Origin: Clostridia bacterium
GTDB taxonomy: Bacteria; Bacillota_A; Clostridia; Christensenellales; Aristaeellaceae
Reading direction: 5' to 3'
Assembly: GCA_017481185.1 (NCBI GenBank)
Contig: JAFUPO010000219.1
Location: 1 to 9,055 of the forward strand
Length of the DNA stretch: 9,055 nucleotides
Part shown: one piece after another, positions 1-6,252 of the stretch
How positions within the stretch are numbered: position 1 is the stretch's first letter
How the letters are laid out: each line of letters begins with the position of its first letter
Position numbers and translations under genes: made by a program
The notes under the pieces: generated by a model
Database searches by the model: none
The model's input: only the letters and a program-made list of their open reading frames with translations
What the model was told of the DNA's origin: nothing

Positions 1-390
1 CACGCTGCCGGTCACGCCCAGAGAACCGTCGTTCTTGGCAAAGCAGTGACGCACGTCGCTGGCGGTGCGGTTGCGGCTGTCGGTGATGGTTTCCACGATG
101 ACGGCCACGCCGCCGGGGGCATAGCCTTCGTAGGTGATCTCTTCGTAATTGACGCTATCCAGTTCGCCAGCCGCCTTTTTGATGGAGCGCTGAATATTAT
201 CGTTGGGCATATTGTTGGCCTTGGCCTTGGCCACCACGTCACGGAGCTTGCCGTTGACGGACGGATCGCTGCCGCCCTCGCGCACGGCGATGGCGATCTC
301 ACGGCCGATCTTGGTAAAGATCTTGCCCCGGGCCGCGTCCATCTTGCCCTTCTTCGCCTGAATGTTATGCCACTTGGAATGACCAGACAT
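1..390 (-). CDS. yebC: YebC/PmpR-family transcriptional/translational regulator, 3' truncated by window edge
   Basis: This is the N-terminal 130 residues of a YebC/PmpR-family protein (full length is usually about 240 aa); the C-terminus lies beyond base 1. The start [15 protein letters not shown] is the family signature, followed by the conserved [20 protein letters not shown] and [10 protein letters not shown] segments. Members are cytoplasmic DNA- or ribosome-associated proteins, described as transcription regulators (PmpR) and, more recently, as translation factors that help ribosomes through proline-rich stretches. Which applies here cannot be read from the sequence. The ATG at 390 is preceded by an AGGAGGGG ribosome binding site. 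A sigma-A-like promoter lies just upstream, overlapping the end of the MerR gene. The reading frame is intact as far as it is seen. Confidence 0.95.
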   Translation of the reverse strand, partial: MSGHSKWHNIQAKKGKMDAARGKIFTKIGREIAIAVREGGSDPSVNGKLRDVVAKAKANNMPNDNIQRSIKKAAGELDSVNYEEITYEGYAPGGVAVIVETITDSRNRTASDVRHCFAKNDGSLGVTGSV

Positions 391-401
391 GGAACCCCTC
401 C

Positions 402-462
402 TATAAGGAAACACATAATGTGCTTAAATCAAACGTGTTATTATACCATGGGTTTCCTTATA
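402..462. repeat. 11-bp perfect inverted repeat around the yebC promoter and RBS
   Basis: TATAAGGAAAC (402-412) and GTTTCCTTATA (452-462) are exact reverse complements separated by 39 bp. One arm lies between the -35 and -10 of the yebC promoter. The other lies in the leader directly against the AGGAGGGG ribosome binding site. In a transcript reading through from the MerR gene both arms would be present and could pair just upstream of the binding site. A transcript from the yebC promoter carries only one arm. It could instead be a split operator. Confidence 0.6.
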
Positions 463-469
463 TCGTCAA
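440..469 (-). promoter_or_regulatory. Sigma-A-type promoter of yebC
   Basis: On the minus strand, TTGACG (464-469) and a perfect TATAAT (440-445) are separated by 18 bp, predicting a start near 433 and a leader of about 43 nt before yebC. The TGA inside the -35 hexamer is the stop codon of the upstream MerR gene (466-468), so the promoter starts inside that gene's end. No terminator separates the two genes, so read-through from the MerR gene is also possible. Confidence 0.75.
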
Positions 470-1197
470 GGGTTGCGGCCTTTCTTCGCAAGATAGGACT
501 CAACAGCTTCATGGCAGAAGGCCCCCGCTCCCTGACCCCAGACAGCGTCGATATGCTCGGTCACATCCCCGCCCCCGGCGTACATCTGCCCCAGGTATCT
601 CAAAATCTGATCGGTGCAGGTGTAAAGGTTGGCGGTGATAAAGCCCTGCAAGGCCTTTACCTCTTCAAAGGCAGCCTCCGGCTGGCCCTTTTGAACGATC
701 GCGCCCATCAGCGCCATCACCTGTTCCTCCAAGGCCTTCTCCTCCGCCCGGCTGCGGCCCTGGCTCTTTTGCTCATACTCCTGCCAGGCCTGGGTTTTGC
801 CCCAGGAAGCTTTGGCCCAGGCGGCGTATTCATCAATCTTTTGCGTGTCAAAGGCTTTGAAATCCATAAACTTTGTTCCTTTCATCTTCAGTCCTTTGGC
901 CAGGAGGATCAAATTCTCCAGATGCTCTTTGCGCATTTGAAGCAATTGTATCTGCTGCTCCAGGGCCCGGTTGCGGTCAAAGTCAGGGCTGTCTAGGATG
1001 CGGGCGATCTCCTTCAGGGGAAACTGCAATTCCTTGAACAAAAGGATGCTTTGCAGCCGCTCCAGAGAGGCTTGGTCATACAGCCGATACCCCGCCTGTG
1101 TAACCCGGGCGGGCTTTAACAGCCCCAATTGGTCATAGTGGCGCAGCGCCCGGATGCTGACCCCTGTAAGCTTGCTAACTTCGTTCACCGTCATCAT
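466..1197 (-). CDS. MerR-family transcriptional regulator with TipAS-like ligand domain
   Basis: A 243-aa regulator. Residues 1-70 form the MerR winged helix-turn-helix (TVNEVSKLTGVSIRALRHYD, then the wing TQAGYRLYD). Residues 75-110 are the dimerising coiled coil. Residues from about 118 to 240 match the TipAS antibiotic-recognition domain, including the typical NLYTCTDQILRYLGQMY stretch. Relatives such as TipAL and Mta activate their own and efflux genes on binding thiopeptides or hydrophobic drugs; the ligand here is unknown. The start at 1197 (one of two adjacent ATGs, 1197 and 1194) follows AGAGGTGAT at good spacing. An upstream in-frame ATG at 1230 lies inside the operator, upstream of the -10, and is rejected. 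The operator suggests autoregulation. No efflux or target gene lies next to it. Confidence 0.9.
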   Translation of the reverse strand: MMTVNEVSKLTGVSIRALRHYDQLGLLKPARVTQAGYRLYDQASLERLQSILLFKELQFPLKEIARILDSPDFDRNRALEQQIQLLQMRKEHLENLILLAKGLKMKGTKFMDFKAFDTQKIDEYAAWAKASWGKTQAWQEYEQKSQGRSRAEEKALEEQVMALMGAIVQKGQPEAAFEEVKALQGFITANLYTCTDQILRYLGQMYAGGGDVTEHIDAVWGQGAGAFCHEAVESYLAKKGRNP

Positions 1198-1215
1198 AGA
1201 ATCACCTCTGACAGC

Positions 1216-1246
1216 AGTATATACCCTCACGTTGGGGGAGGGTCAA
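1216..1246 (-). promoter_or_regulatory. MerR-type promoter with 19-bp spacer and dyad operator
   Basis: On the minus strand, TTGACC (1241-1246) and TATACT (1216-1221) are separated by 19 bp, the elongated spacer typical of promoters that MerR proteins activate by DNA distortion. Between and overlapping them is an inverted repeat, ACCCTC (1223-1228) and GAGGGT (1238-1243), with 9 bp between the arms. It lies directly upstream of the MerR gene. The predicted transcript starts near 1209, about 12 nt before the ATG, so the Shine-Dalgarno sits at the extreme 5' end. Confidence 0.85.
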
Positions 1247-1250
1247 GCGC

Positions 1251-1277
1251 AAATAAAAAGAGGCGCTTGCGCGCCTC
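1251..1277 (-). terminator. Rho-independent terminator of the Asn/Gln-rich gene
   Basis: On the minus strand, GAGGCGC and GCGCCTC (1260-1266 and 1271-1277) form a perfect 7-bp stem closed by a GCAA tetraloop and followed by TTTTTATTT. It lies just past the stop codon of the Asn/Gln-rich gene and only 4 bp before the MerR-gene -35, insulating that promoter from upstream transcription. Confidence 0.9.
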
Positions 1278-1283
1278 CCTGCC

Positions 1284-1484
1284 TCAGCGATTCTGCTGAT
1301 CCTGGTTATTCTGATTGTTCTTGTTTTTCTGGTCGTTTTTGTTCTGATTGTTCTGCTGGTTGTTTTTGTTCTGATTGTTCTGCTGGTTGTTTTTGTTCTG
1401 ATTGTTCTGCTGGTTGTTTTTGTTCTGATTGTTCTGGCTGTTCTGCTGGTTCTGATAGTTCTGGTTGCTCTGGTTGAAGCTCAT
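1284..1484 (-). CDS. Small Asn/Gln-rich repeat protein, unknown function
   Basis: A 66-aa protein in which 30 residues are Asn and 21 are Gln (77%), with 6 Lys, 2 Asp and almost no hydrophobic residues beyond one Phe and one Tyr near the N-terminus. Residues 22-48 are three identical copies of KNNQQNNQN. I do not recognise a family. It should be fully disordered or prion-like, and has no signal peptide or membrane segment. The start at 1484 follows AAGGAGG with a 9-nt gap; a longer version starting at 1538 is possible but would contain this binding site. A clean terminator follows. Together these support a real single-gene unit despite the low complexity. A spore or cell-surface matrix role is only a guess. 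Confidence 0.7.
   Translation of the reverse strand: MSFNQSNQNYQNQQNSQNNQNKNNQQNNQNKNNQQNNQNKNNQQNNQNKNDQKNKNNQNNQDQQNR
1341..1435 (-). repeat. 27-bp tandem repeat inside the Asn/Gln-rich gene
   Basis: Three exact 27-bp units (1341-1367, 1368-1394, 1395-1421) plus a 14-bp partial fourth (1422-1435). The unit is a multiple of three, so copy-number changes keep the frame and add or remove nine residues (KNNQQNNQN). Identity is complete at the DNA level, including synonymous positions, which points to recent slippage or recombination. Confidence 0.95.
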
Positions 1485-1574
1485 GGGTCTGCGCCTCCTT
1501 GCTTGTTTTTCAGGCATAGTCTGGCCCTTGTTTTGCAAAGCTATTCGCAGCTAAATTTTTCAAGGAGGCAGCCT

Positions 1575-2717
1575 ATGCTTTTGATTCAGGGCGGTATCCT
1601 GCATACCATGGAGGGGCCTGGCCCCTTTCAGGGCGATTTGCTGATTCGGGAGGGAAAAATCGCCCGCATTGCTCAAAGCATCCCACCCACTGCGGCCATG
1701 AAGATTTTTGACGCCCGTGGGCTTCAAGTGTTTCCCGGCTTTATCGACGCTCACAGCCACCTGGGCATCGCCCCGGAGAAGGCCACCGGCCAGGGGGATG
1801 AAACCAACGAGGGAACTAATCCCATCACCCCCTGTATGCGGGCCATCGACGCCATTAACCCCATGGACAGCGCCTTTCACAATGCCCTGGCCGCAGGAAT
1901 CACCGGGGTGATGGCAGGCCCCGGCAGCGCCAACCCCATCGGCGGCCAGTTCGCTTTTATCAAAACCGAGGGCCGCTGTATTGACGATATGGTGGTGCTG
2001 GCCCCCGGGGCCATTAAGCTGGCCTTTGGCGAAAACCCTATGACCAACTACGGCATGAACGGCAACCTCCCCTCCACCCGTATGGGCGTGGCCTCCTTAA
2101 TCCGGGAGGAATTGTTCAACGCCCGGCAGTACTTTGACGCAGGCAGCCAGGCTGCCCCTTCCTTTACCATGGAATGTTACCGGGAGCTGTTTGAGGGAAG
2201 GATCCCCCTAAAGGCCCACGTTCACCGGGCGGATGACATCTTCACCGCCATTCGCATCGCCAAAGAATTTCATCTGGGGTTGACCCTGGACCACTGCACC
2301 GAAGGGCATTTGATCGCTGAGGAAATCGCAGCCAGCGGCTTCCCCGCCATCGTGGGCCCCTCGCTGGCTTCCCGCAGCAAAAGAGAGGTCAGCGCTTCAG
2401 ACTTCAAAACCCCCGGCGTGCTTCACAAGGCGGGCGTACCCATTGCCCTGACCACAGATCACCCGGTTTCCCGCATCCAGCACCTTCCCCTGTGCGCCGC
2501 CCTGGCGGTAAAGGAGGGTCTGCCGGAAAGGGCTGCCCTGGAAGCCATTACCCTCGCCGCCGCCCGCATTTGCCGGGTGGATCACCGCCTGGGCAGCTTG
2601 AAGGTAGGAAAGGATGGGGATGTGGCCCTCTGGGAGGGCAGCCCGCTGGATCTAAACGGCAAGGTGCGGGCTGTGTTTATCAACGGCAAAAAAGCTTGGC
2701 CGAAAAAGGCGCCTTGA
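1575..2717 (+). CDS. Amidohydrolase family protein (imidazolonepropionase-related)
   Basis: A 380-aa metal-dependent hydrolase of the amidohydrolase superfamily, closest in style to the HutI-related group. It has an N-terminal beta-sandwich segment (LIREGKIARI, DARGLQVFPGFID) and then the metal-binding HSH of DAHSHLG (H60, H62). Further candidate metal or catalytic residues are H215 and H217 in KAHVHRADD, H240 in LDH and D295 in TTDHP. The C-terminal strand returns to the sandwich (GSLKVGKDGDVALWEG). No signal peptide is seen, so it is cytoplasmic. The substrate is unknown; cyclic amides or peptides are typical of relatives. The ATG at 1575 follows AAGGAGG by 6 nt; the open frame runs further upstream but has no better start. 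No confident promoter is visible in the 90-bp gap to the divergent Asn/Gln-rich gene. Its last codons form one arm of a terminator hairpin. Confidence 0.9.
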   Translation: MLLIQGGILHTMEGPGPFQGDLLIREGKIARIAQSIPPTAAMKIFDARGLQVFPGFIDAHSHLGIAPEKATGQGDETNEGTNPITPCMRAIDAINPMDSAFHNALAAGITGVMAGPGSANPIGGQFAFIKTEGRCIDDMVVLAPGAIKLAFGENPMTNYGMNGNLPSTRMGVASLIREELFNARQYFDAGSQAAPSFTMECYRELFEGRIPLKAHVHRADDIFTAIRIAKEFHLGLTLDHCTEGHLIAEEIAASGFPAIVGPSLASRSKREVSASDFKTPGVLHKAGVPIALTTDHPVSRIQHLPLCAALAVKEGLPERAALEAITLAAARICRVDHRLGSLKVGKDGDVALWEGSPLDLNGKVRAVFINGKKAWPKKAP

Positions 2718-2733
2718 TCATTCAAGGCGCCTT
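2706..2733. terminator. Shared hairpin terminator between convergent genes
   Basis: AAGGCGCCTTGA (2706-2717) and TCAAGGCGCCTT (2722-2733) form a perfect 12-bp stem with a 4-nt loop. In the minus direction it is followed by a T tract (TTTTT), a canonical terminator for the DUF255 gene. In the plus direction the following tract is only ATACGTATTTGTT, so termination there may be weaker. Both stop codons are inside the stem. Confidence 0.85.
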
Positions 2734-4656
2734 ATACGTATTTGTTGGGGGATCGCACTGCCGCCCCCGGCAAACATAATAGGTAGTTTTTCCCTCCTTA
2801 AGGGGATGGGCTTCGTCCGGCCTGTCCAGCAGGGTCACGTTAGCTTCCAGGGGCAGCTGAAAGGGAAGCTCCTTTCGCTCCCCGGGAGAGGCAAGCACCA
2901 CGGTGATCTGGTCAGAGGGATCCTCCCACTCCATCAGGGCCATGAGAAACATGGCGTGGCCCGCCGGGTAGGCGGCAGATTTCTCCGCCAGAAAATCCAA
3001 TTGCCGCTGGGCCGCCTGTCCGTAGCGCTCCTTGCCTGTTAGATAAAAAAGCCTGACCAGATTCCAGGCCATAAGGGCGTTGCCGCTGGGGGTGGCCCCG
3101 TCGTAGGTTTCCTTAGGCCTGAGGATCAGGGGCGGCGCATCATGCCCGTAGAGAAAAAAGCCGCCTGCTTCATCCTCGAACTGAGCCAGCACCTGGCGGC
3201 ACAGAGCTTCGGCCTGGGCCAGAAAGGCTTTTTCAAAGGTCACCTGATACAGCTCCGTTTGGGCATAGATCAGGGCCGCATAGTCCTCCAAGAATCCTGC
3301 CGCCCCCCGCTGGCCCCCGGCATAGCTGGTAAACAAGCGCCCCGCCTCCATCATATACTCGCGGATGAACCCCTCCGCCTTGCGGGCGGCCTGCAAATAA
3401 TCCCCCTTGCGGCTAAGCCGGTAGAGCTGGCACAGGGCGGCGATCATCAACCCATTCCAGCTGGCTAGAATCTTATCATCCAGGTGCAAGAGGCAGCGCC
3501 TCTTGCGATAGGCGTACAGCTGGGGGAGAAGGCGCTCAAAGCCTTCGGCCTGCGGGTCGCTGCCCAGCAGATTGGGGATGCTTTTTCCCTCAAAATTGCC
3601 CTCGTAGGTAATGCCGTACTGGCGGCAGAAGGCCTCGCCCTCCGCCTCCCCCAAAACGCTTTTCACCTCCTGAGGCGTCAGCAGATAATACCTACCCTCC
3701 TCCCCCTGCGCATCCGCATCCTGGGCGCTGTAGAAGCCGCCCTGGGGAGCCGTCATCTCCCGGAGGATATAGGCAGCCGTTTTTTGCGCTACGCTCAAAT
3801 ACCTTTCACGCCCCGTCATGGCATAGGCCCTGGCATAAGCCAGGATCAAGAGGGCATTGTCGTAGAGCATCTTTTCAAAGTGAGGCGCAAGGAAGAGCCC
3901 ATCGGTAGAATAACGGCTGAACCCAAAGCCGATGTGATCAAACAGCCCGCCCCGATACATCTGCCAGAGGGTATGCTCCACCATTTTGAGCGCATCCCCC
4001 CGGGGATGGCGGCGGTGGTATTCCATCAAAAACAAAAGGTTATGAGGGGCGGGAAACTTGGGAGCCCTGCCAAAGCCGCCGTTAGCCACGTCATAGCTGC
4101 CTGCAAAAAGCCGCAGAGCCGCCGCTGGCAGATCCTCCCGCTGCGGCCCCGGCTCCTCCGGCTGAGTCAGCTGGGCCATCAGCTCCTGCGCCTGATCCAG
4201 GAGGGTTTGGCGATCCTCCATCCATTTTTCATGGATCAGGGTCAGCAGTTCATCAAAGCCGATCATGCCGCCCCGGCGAAATTTAGGGAAGTACGTTCCC
4301 GCAAAAAAAGGCTGCTGATCCGGGGTCATAAAAATGCTGGTGGGCCAGCCCCCGGAACCCATAAAGGCCATGCAGGCGCTCATATACACGCTGTCAATAT
4401 CCGGGCGCTCCTCCTTGTCCACCTTGATGCTGATAAAGTGGTCGTTCAGCAGCCGGGCAATGCCCGCATCCTCAAAGCTTTCGCGGGCCATTACATGGCA
4501 CCAGTGGCAGGTGCTGTATCCAATGCTTAAAAAAATGGGCTTATCCTCCTGCCTGGCCCGGTCAAAAGCCTCCTGGCTCCAGGGATACCAATCCACCGGA
4601 TTGCTCGCGTGCTGGCGCAGGTAGGGGCTGGTTTCATGCTGCAAGCGGTTGCTCAT
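2722..4656 (-). CDS. Thioredoxin-domain protein of the YyaL/SSP411 (DUF255) family
   Basis: A 644-aa cytoplasmic protein of the COG1331/YyaL/spermatogenesis-associated-20 family. Residues 1-160 are a thioredoxin-like domain. It opens with the family hallmark [21 protein letters not shown], carries the CHWCH motif (C50-C53) and has the cis-Pro region [11 protein letters not shown]. Residues from about 180 on resemble an alpha/alpha-toroid of the kind seen in sugar epimerases and glycosidases ([42 protein letters not shown]). The C-terminus has the usual [11 protein letters not shown]. The biochemical role is not established in bacteria. Length is near normal, with no frameshift. The ATG at 4656 follows GGGAGGTGA. 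It is divergent from the deacetylase gene and convergent with the amidohydrolase gene. Confidence 0.95.
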   Translation of the reverse strand: MSNRLQHETSPYLRQHASNPVDWYPWSQEAFDRARQEDKPIFLSIGYSTCHWCHVMARESFEDAGIARLLNDHFISIKVDKEERPDIDSVYMSACMAFMGSGGWPTSIFMTPDQQPFFAGTYFPKFRRGGMIGFDELLTLIHEKWMEDRQTLLDQAQELMAQLTQPEEPGPQREDLPAAALRLFAGSYDVANGGFGRAPKFPAPHNLLFLMEYHRRHPRGDALKMVEHTLWQMYRGGLFDHIGFGFSRYSTDGLFLAPHFEKMLYDNALLILAYARAYAMTGRERYLSVAQKTAAYILREMTAPQGGFYSAQDADAQGEEGRYYLLTPQEVKSVLGEAEGEAFCRQYGITYEGNFEGKSIPNLLGSDPQAEGFERLLPQLYAYRKRRCLLHLDDKILASWNGLMIAALCQLYRLSRKGDYLQAARKAEGFIREYMMEAGRLFTSYAGGQRGAAGFLEDYAALIYAQTELYQVTFEKAFLAQAEALCRQVLAQFEDEAGGFFLYGHDAPPLILRPKETYDGATPSGNALMAWNLVRLFYLTGKERYGQAAQRQLDFLAEKSAAYPAGHAMFLMALMEWEDPSDQITVVLASPGERKELPFQLPLEANVTLLDRPDEAHPLKEGKTTYYVCRGRQCDPPTNTYKAP

Positions 4657-4689
4657 TGTCTCACCTCCCTGTCAGTATGCGCCGTAATG

Positions 4690-4718
4690 TATGTAAAAAT
4701 CCCCGGTGTGCGTGACAA
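4690..4718 (-). promoter_or_regulatory. Possible promoter of the DUF255 gene
   Basis: On the minus strand, TTGTCA (4713-4718) is followed after 17 bp by TACATA (4690-4695), giving a leader of about 27 nt. The -10 is weak. On the plus strand, the overlapping GTGACA (4712-4717) with TCTAAA (4736-4741, 18-bp spacer) is an even weaker candidate for the divergent deacetylase gene, so the two may share this region. Confidence 0.4.
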
Positions 4719-4764
4719 TGATCCCGCGCCCCTTGTCTAAAGGATGTAACGTTAACACCTTTTG

Positions 4765-4800
4765 AAGGAGGAAACCAGCCGGCTGCCCATTGCATCATGA
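4765..4800 (+). promoter_or_regulatory. Distant Shine-Dalgarno of the deacetylase gene with possible mini-ORF
   Basis: AAGGAGG at 4765-4771 is ideal in sequence but 25 nt from the deacetylase ATG at 4797. The gap contains the palindrome CAGCCGGCTG (4776-4785). A five-codon frame with a CTG start (4783) would end in TGA at 4798-4800, overlapping the ATG as ATGA. That arrangement would allow translational coupling, but it rests on a rare start codon. Folding of the gap or a recent indel are alternatives. Confidence 0.35.
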
Positions 4801-5477
4801 CCAAGGGTTTCTTCGCGTTGTTCCTGTGCCTTTTACTGCCCTTTTCAGCTCTGAGCGAAAGCATCACCGCCCGCCATGGGGACAGGGCTTCCCCCCAAAT
4901 CGCCATCACCATTGACGACTGCTATGACCGAAATCAGATCCTTGCGGCCATTGAATTGTGCGAAAAGCACCAAATCCCCGTTACTTTTTTTCCCGTGGGC
5001 AGCGCCCTGAAATTTGCCGATGGCCCCCTTTGGCAGCGGGCCCTGGACGCAGGCTGTGAGATTGGCAATCATACCTGGAGCCACAAGCAACTGACGGAGC
5101 TTTCTCCCTCCAGCATCCGCTATCAGCTTTTGCGCACCCAGCAAAAGGTGGATGAAATGCTGGGATACCATTACCCCATGCAGGTGCTGCGCCCGCCCTA
5201 CGGCGCGACCAATGGCAAGGTAGCCCAGGCAGCCAAGGGGGCCGGATACCTTAAGGTAGCTCTCTGGGATGTGAGCCAAACCAACGCTGCAAAGGCCCTC
5301 AAGGATGTGCAAAAGGGCAGCCTCCTGCTCTATCACGCCCGGGCCAAGGATATAAAATGTCTAAAAACCCTCATCCCCCAGCTCTTGGAGAAGGGGTATG
5401 AATGTGTTACCGTTTCAGAACTGCTGGGGCTGGAGCCGGTGAGCCTTTCACAGGAAATTTACCGATACGAAAAATAA
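4797..5477 (+). CDS. Secreted polysaccharide deacetylase (NodB homology domain)
   Basis: A 226-aa carbohydrate esterase family 4-like protein expected to remove N-acetyl groups from peptidoglycan or another extracellular glycan. Residues 1-20 are a signal peptide (basic start, hydrophobic FFALFLCLLLPF, then SALS-E). NodB motifs are visible in order: TIDDCYD (D40, D41; the usual TFDDG has Cys in place of Gly), NHTWSH (metal ligands H92 and H96), RPPYG (132-136), a W157-D158 segment, and the C-terminal LLLYH (H180). The order and spacing are those of a minimal single-domain enzyme. The ATG at 4797 begins the signal peptide, but the nearest strong Shine-Dalgarno ends 25 nt upstream. No in-frame start lies nearer to it. 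Confidence 0.9.
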   Translation: MTKGFFALFLCLLLPFSALSESITARHGDRASPQIAITIDDCYDRNQILAAIELCEKHQIPVTFFPVGSALKFADGPLWQRALDAGCEIGNHTWSHKQLTELSPSSIRYQLLRTQQKVDEMLGYHYPMQVLRPPYGATNGKVAQAAKGAGYLKVALWDVSQTNAAKALKDVQKGSLLLYHARAKDIKCLKTLIPQLLEKGYECVTVSELLGLEPVSLSQEIYRYEK

Positions 5478-5500
5478 AAAGCAGCTTACGCCGCTTTTAT
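5477..5500 (+). terminator. Weak terminator-like hairpin after the deacetylase gene
   Basis: AAAAGCAGC (5477-5485) and GCCGCTTTT (5490-5498) pair with one A-C mismatch around a TTAC loop. The T run is only four bases, followed by AT. Its position directly after the stop codon supports a terminator role, but it is weak. Confidence 0.45.
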
Positions 5501-5585
5501 CAATTCTTTCTCGAGACCCGCCAAGAGGCCCCTGCTGCCGCCCTGCGAAATGGCGCTGCGGAGTGCCTCTTCAAATCTGCCGAAC

Positions 5586-5617
5586 AAAAAAACCGGACAC
5601 CCTTTGGTTTCCGGTTT
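5586..5617 (-). terminator. Rho-independent terminator of the tRNA-Ala gene
   Basis: On the minus strand, AAACCGGA and TCCGGTTT (5610-5617 and 5590-5597) form an 8-bp perfect stem, with a possible inner ACC/GGT extension, followed by a run of T (5586-5592). It begins at the last base of the encoded CCA of the tRNA, so the stem overlaps the mature 3' end by one base. Confidence 0.9.
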
Positions 5618-5692
5618 GGTGGAGCATAGCGGATTCGAACCGCTGACCCCAACACTGCCAGTGTTGTGCGCTACCAGCTGCGCTAATGCCCC
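5617..5692 (-). tRNA. tRNA-Ala (anticodon GGC), CCA encoded
   Basis: A 76-nt cloverleaf on the minus strand. The acceptor GGGGCAT pairs with ATGCTCC; the third pair is G3-U70, the alanine identity element. The D arm is GCGC with the AGCTGGTA loop. The anticodon stem CAACA/TGTTG encloses CTGGCAG, giving anticodon GGC, which reads GCC. The T arm is AGCGG-TTCGAAT-CCGCT, the discriminator is A, and CCA is encoded. It has its own promoter and terminator, so it is probably transcribed alone. Confidence 0.97.
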
Positions 5693-5705
5693 GCGAACGA
5701 GATAT

Positions 5706-5734
5706 ATATTAGCACAGGTTTTGCGGTTTGTAAA
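5706..5734 (-). promoter_or_regulatory. Promoter of the tRNA-Ala gene
   Basis: On the minus strand, TTTACA (5729-5734) and TAATAT (5706-5711) are separated by 17 bp, with a TG one base before the -10 (extended -10). The start would fall near 5699, a few bases before the mature 5' end at 5692. No terminator separates it from the upstream thioesterase gene, so read-through is also possible. Confidence 0.75.
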
Positions 5735-5775
5735 GGGGTATTTTGAGATTTTTTAAAAATTTTTTGTTGAACCCT

Positions 5776-6231
5776 TTACCGATGGCTGCGCATTTCCCGC
5801 CGCTGCTGGGCGGAGCGGTATTCCAGCTTTTCCTCCGTGGTCTCGGGAATGAGGGGCGGCACGGGGGTGGGCTGGTTGTTTTCATCCAGGGCCACCATGA
5901 CCAGATAGGCCCGGTTGACCCGGGTGCGCTCGCCGGTGCGGGCCTCCACATAGGTATCCACCCGCACCTCCATGGAGGTATGGCCCGCATAGGTCATCAC
6001 GCCCTCCAGCACGATGGTATCGTTTACAAAGGCCGGGGCCTCAAACACCAATTGGTCAATGCAGGCGGTGGTCACCTCTCGGCCTGAATGGCGGCGGGCC
6101 ACCACCCCGGCCACCACGTCGATCCACTCCATAAGGCGGCCGCCAAAGAGGCGGTTATAGCCGTTGATGTGCGCGGGCATGAGGATCTGCACCTGCTGGG
6201 TGCGGGATTGGGCAACGGTTTTGCCTTGCAT
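5776..6231 (-). CDS. Acyl-CoA thioesterase, hotdog fold (YkhA/YciA type)
   Basis: A 151-aa single-domain hotdog thioesterase that hydrolyses acyl-CoA to free acid and CoA in the cytoplasm; the chain-length preference cannot be read here. The family core NGYNRLFGGRLMEWIDVVAG (residues 23-42) is present, with Asn-24 in the usual HxN/ANxxG position and Asp-38 in WID. It is followed by ACIDQLVFEAPAFVNDTIVL and the YVEARTGERTRV strand, and ends in the basic RR-rich tail common in the family. The start at 6231 follows AAAGGAAG. Only 21 bp separate it from the upstream glycosyltransferase-like gene, so the two are probably cotranscribed. The AT-rich stretch after its stop has no hairpin and leads into the tRNA promoter. 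Confidence 0.9.
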   Translation of the reverse strand: MQGKTVAQSRTQQVQILMPAHINGYNRLFGGRLMEWIDVVAGVVARRHSGREVTTACIDQLVFEAPAFVNDTIVLEGVMTYAGHTSMEVRVDTYVEARTGERTRVNRAYLVMVALDENNQPTPVPPLIPETTEEKLEYRSAQQRREMRSHR

Positions 6232-6252
6232 AGGGGGGGACTTCCTTTCTTT

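Noticed and set aside
46..996. Long plus-strand open frame over yebC and the MerR gene
   Set aside because: It runs antisense to two well-identified genes, shows no family resemblance and no RBS.
1198..1230. Longer N-terminus for the MerR regulator starting at 1230
   Set aside because: That ATG lies inside the operator and upstream of the -10 element, so it would not be in the message; the ATGs at 1197/1194 have a proper ribosome binding site.
1341..1435. Tandem 27-bp repeats as a possible CRISPR array
   Set aside because: The units are directly adjacent with no spacers and are an in-frame part of a coding region.
1154..1477. Plus-strand frame with repeated Cys-Ser-Asp-Cys-Ser segments, resembling a Cys-rich peptide
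   Set aside because: It is the antisense of the Asn/Gln repeat gene, has no ribosome binding site, and its start lies inside the MerR gene. The minus-strand frame has an RBS and terminator.
3484..4530. 348-codon plus-strand frame opposite the DUF255 gene
   Set aside because: A shadow of a GC-rich conserved gene on the other strand; no RBS and no recognisable domain.
5523..5571. AAGAGGC/GCCTCTT inverted repeat with inner CGCC/GGCG between the deacetylase gene and the tRNA
   Set aside because: The short stems leave large internal loops, and no promoter or T tract is associated. There is not enough to call a small RNA.
5617..5692. tRNA gene as an integration site for a mobile element
   Set aside because: No integrase gene and no duplicated tRNA 3' end is visible in the window.
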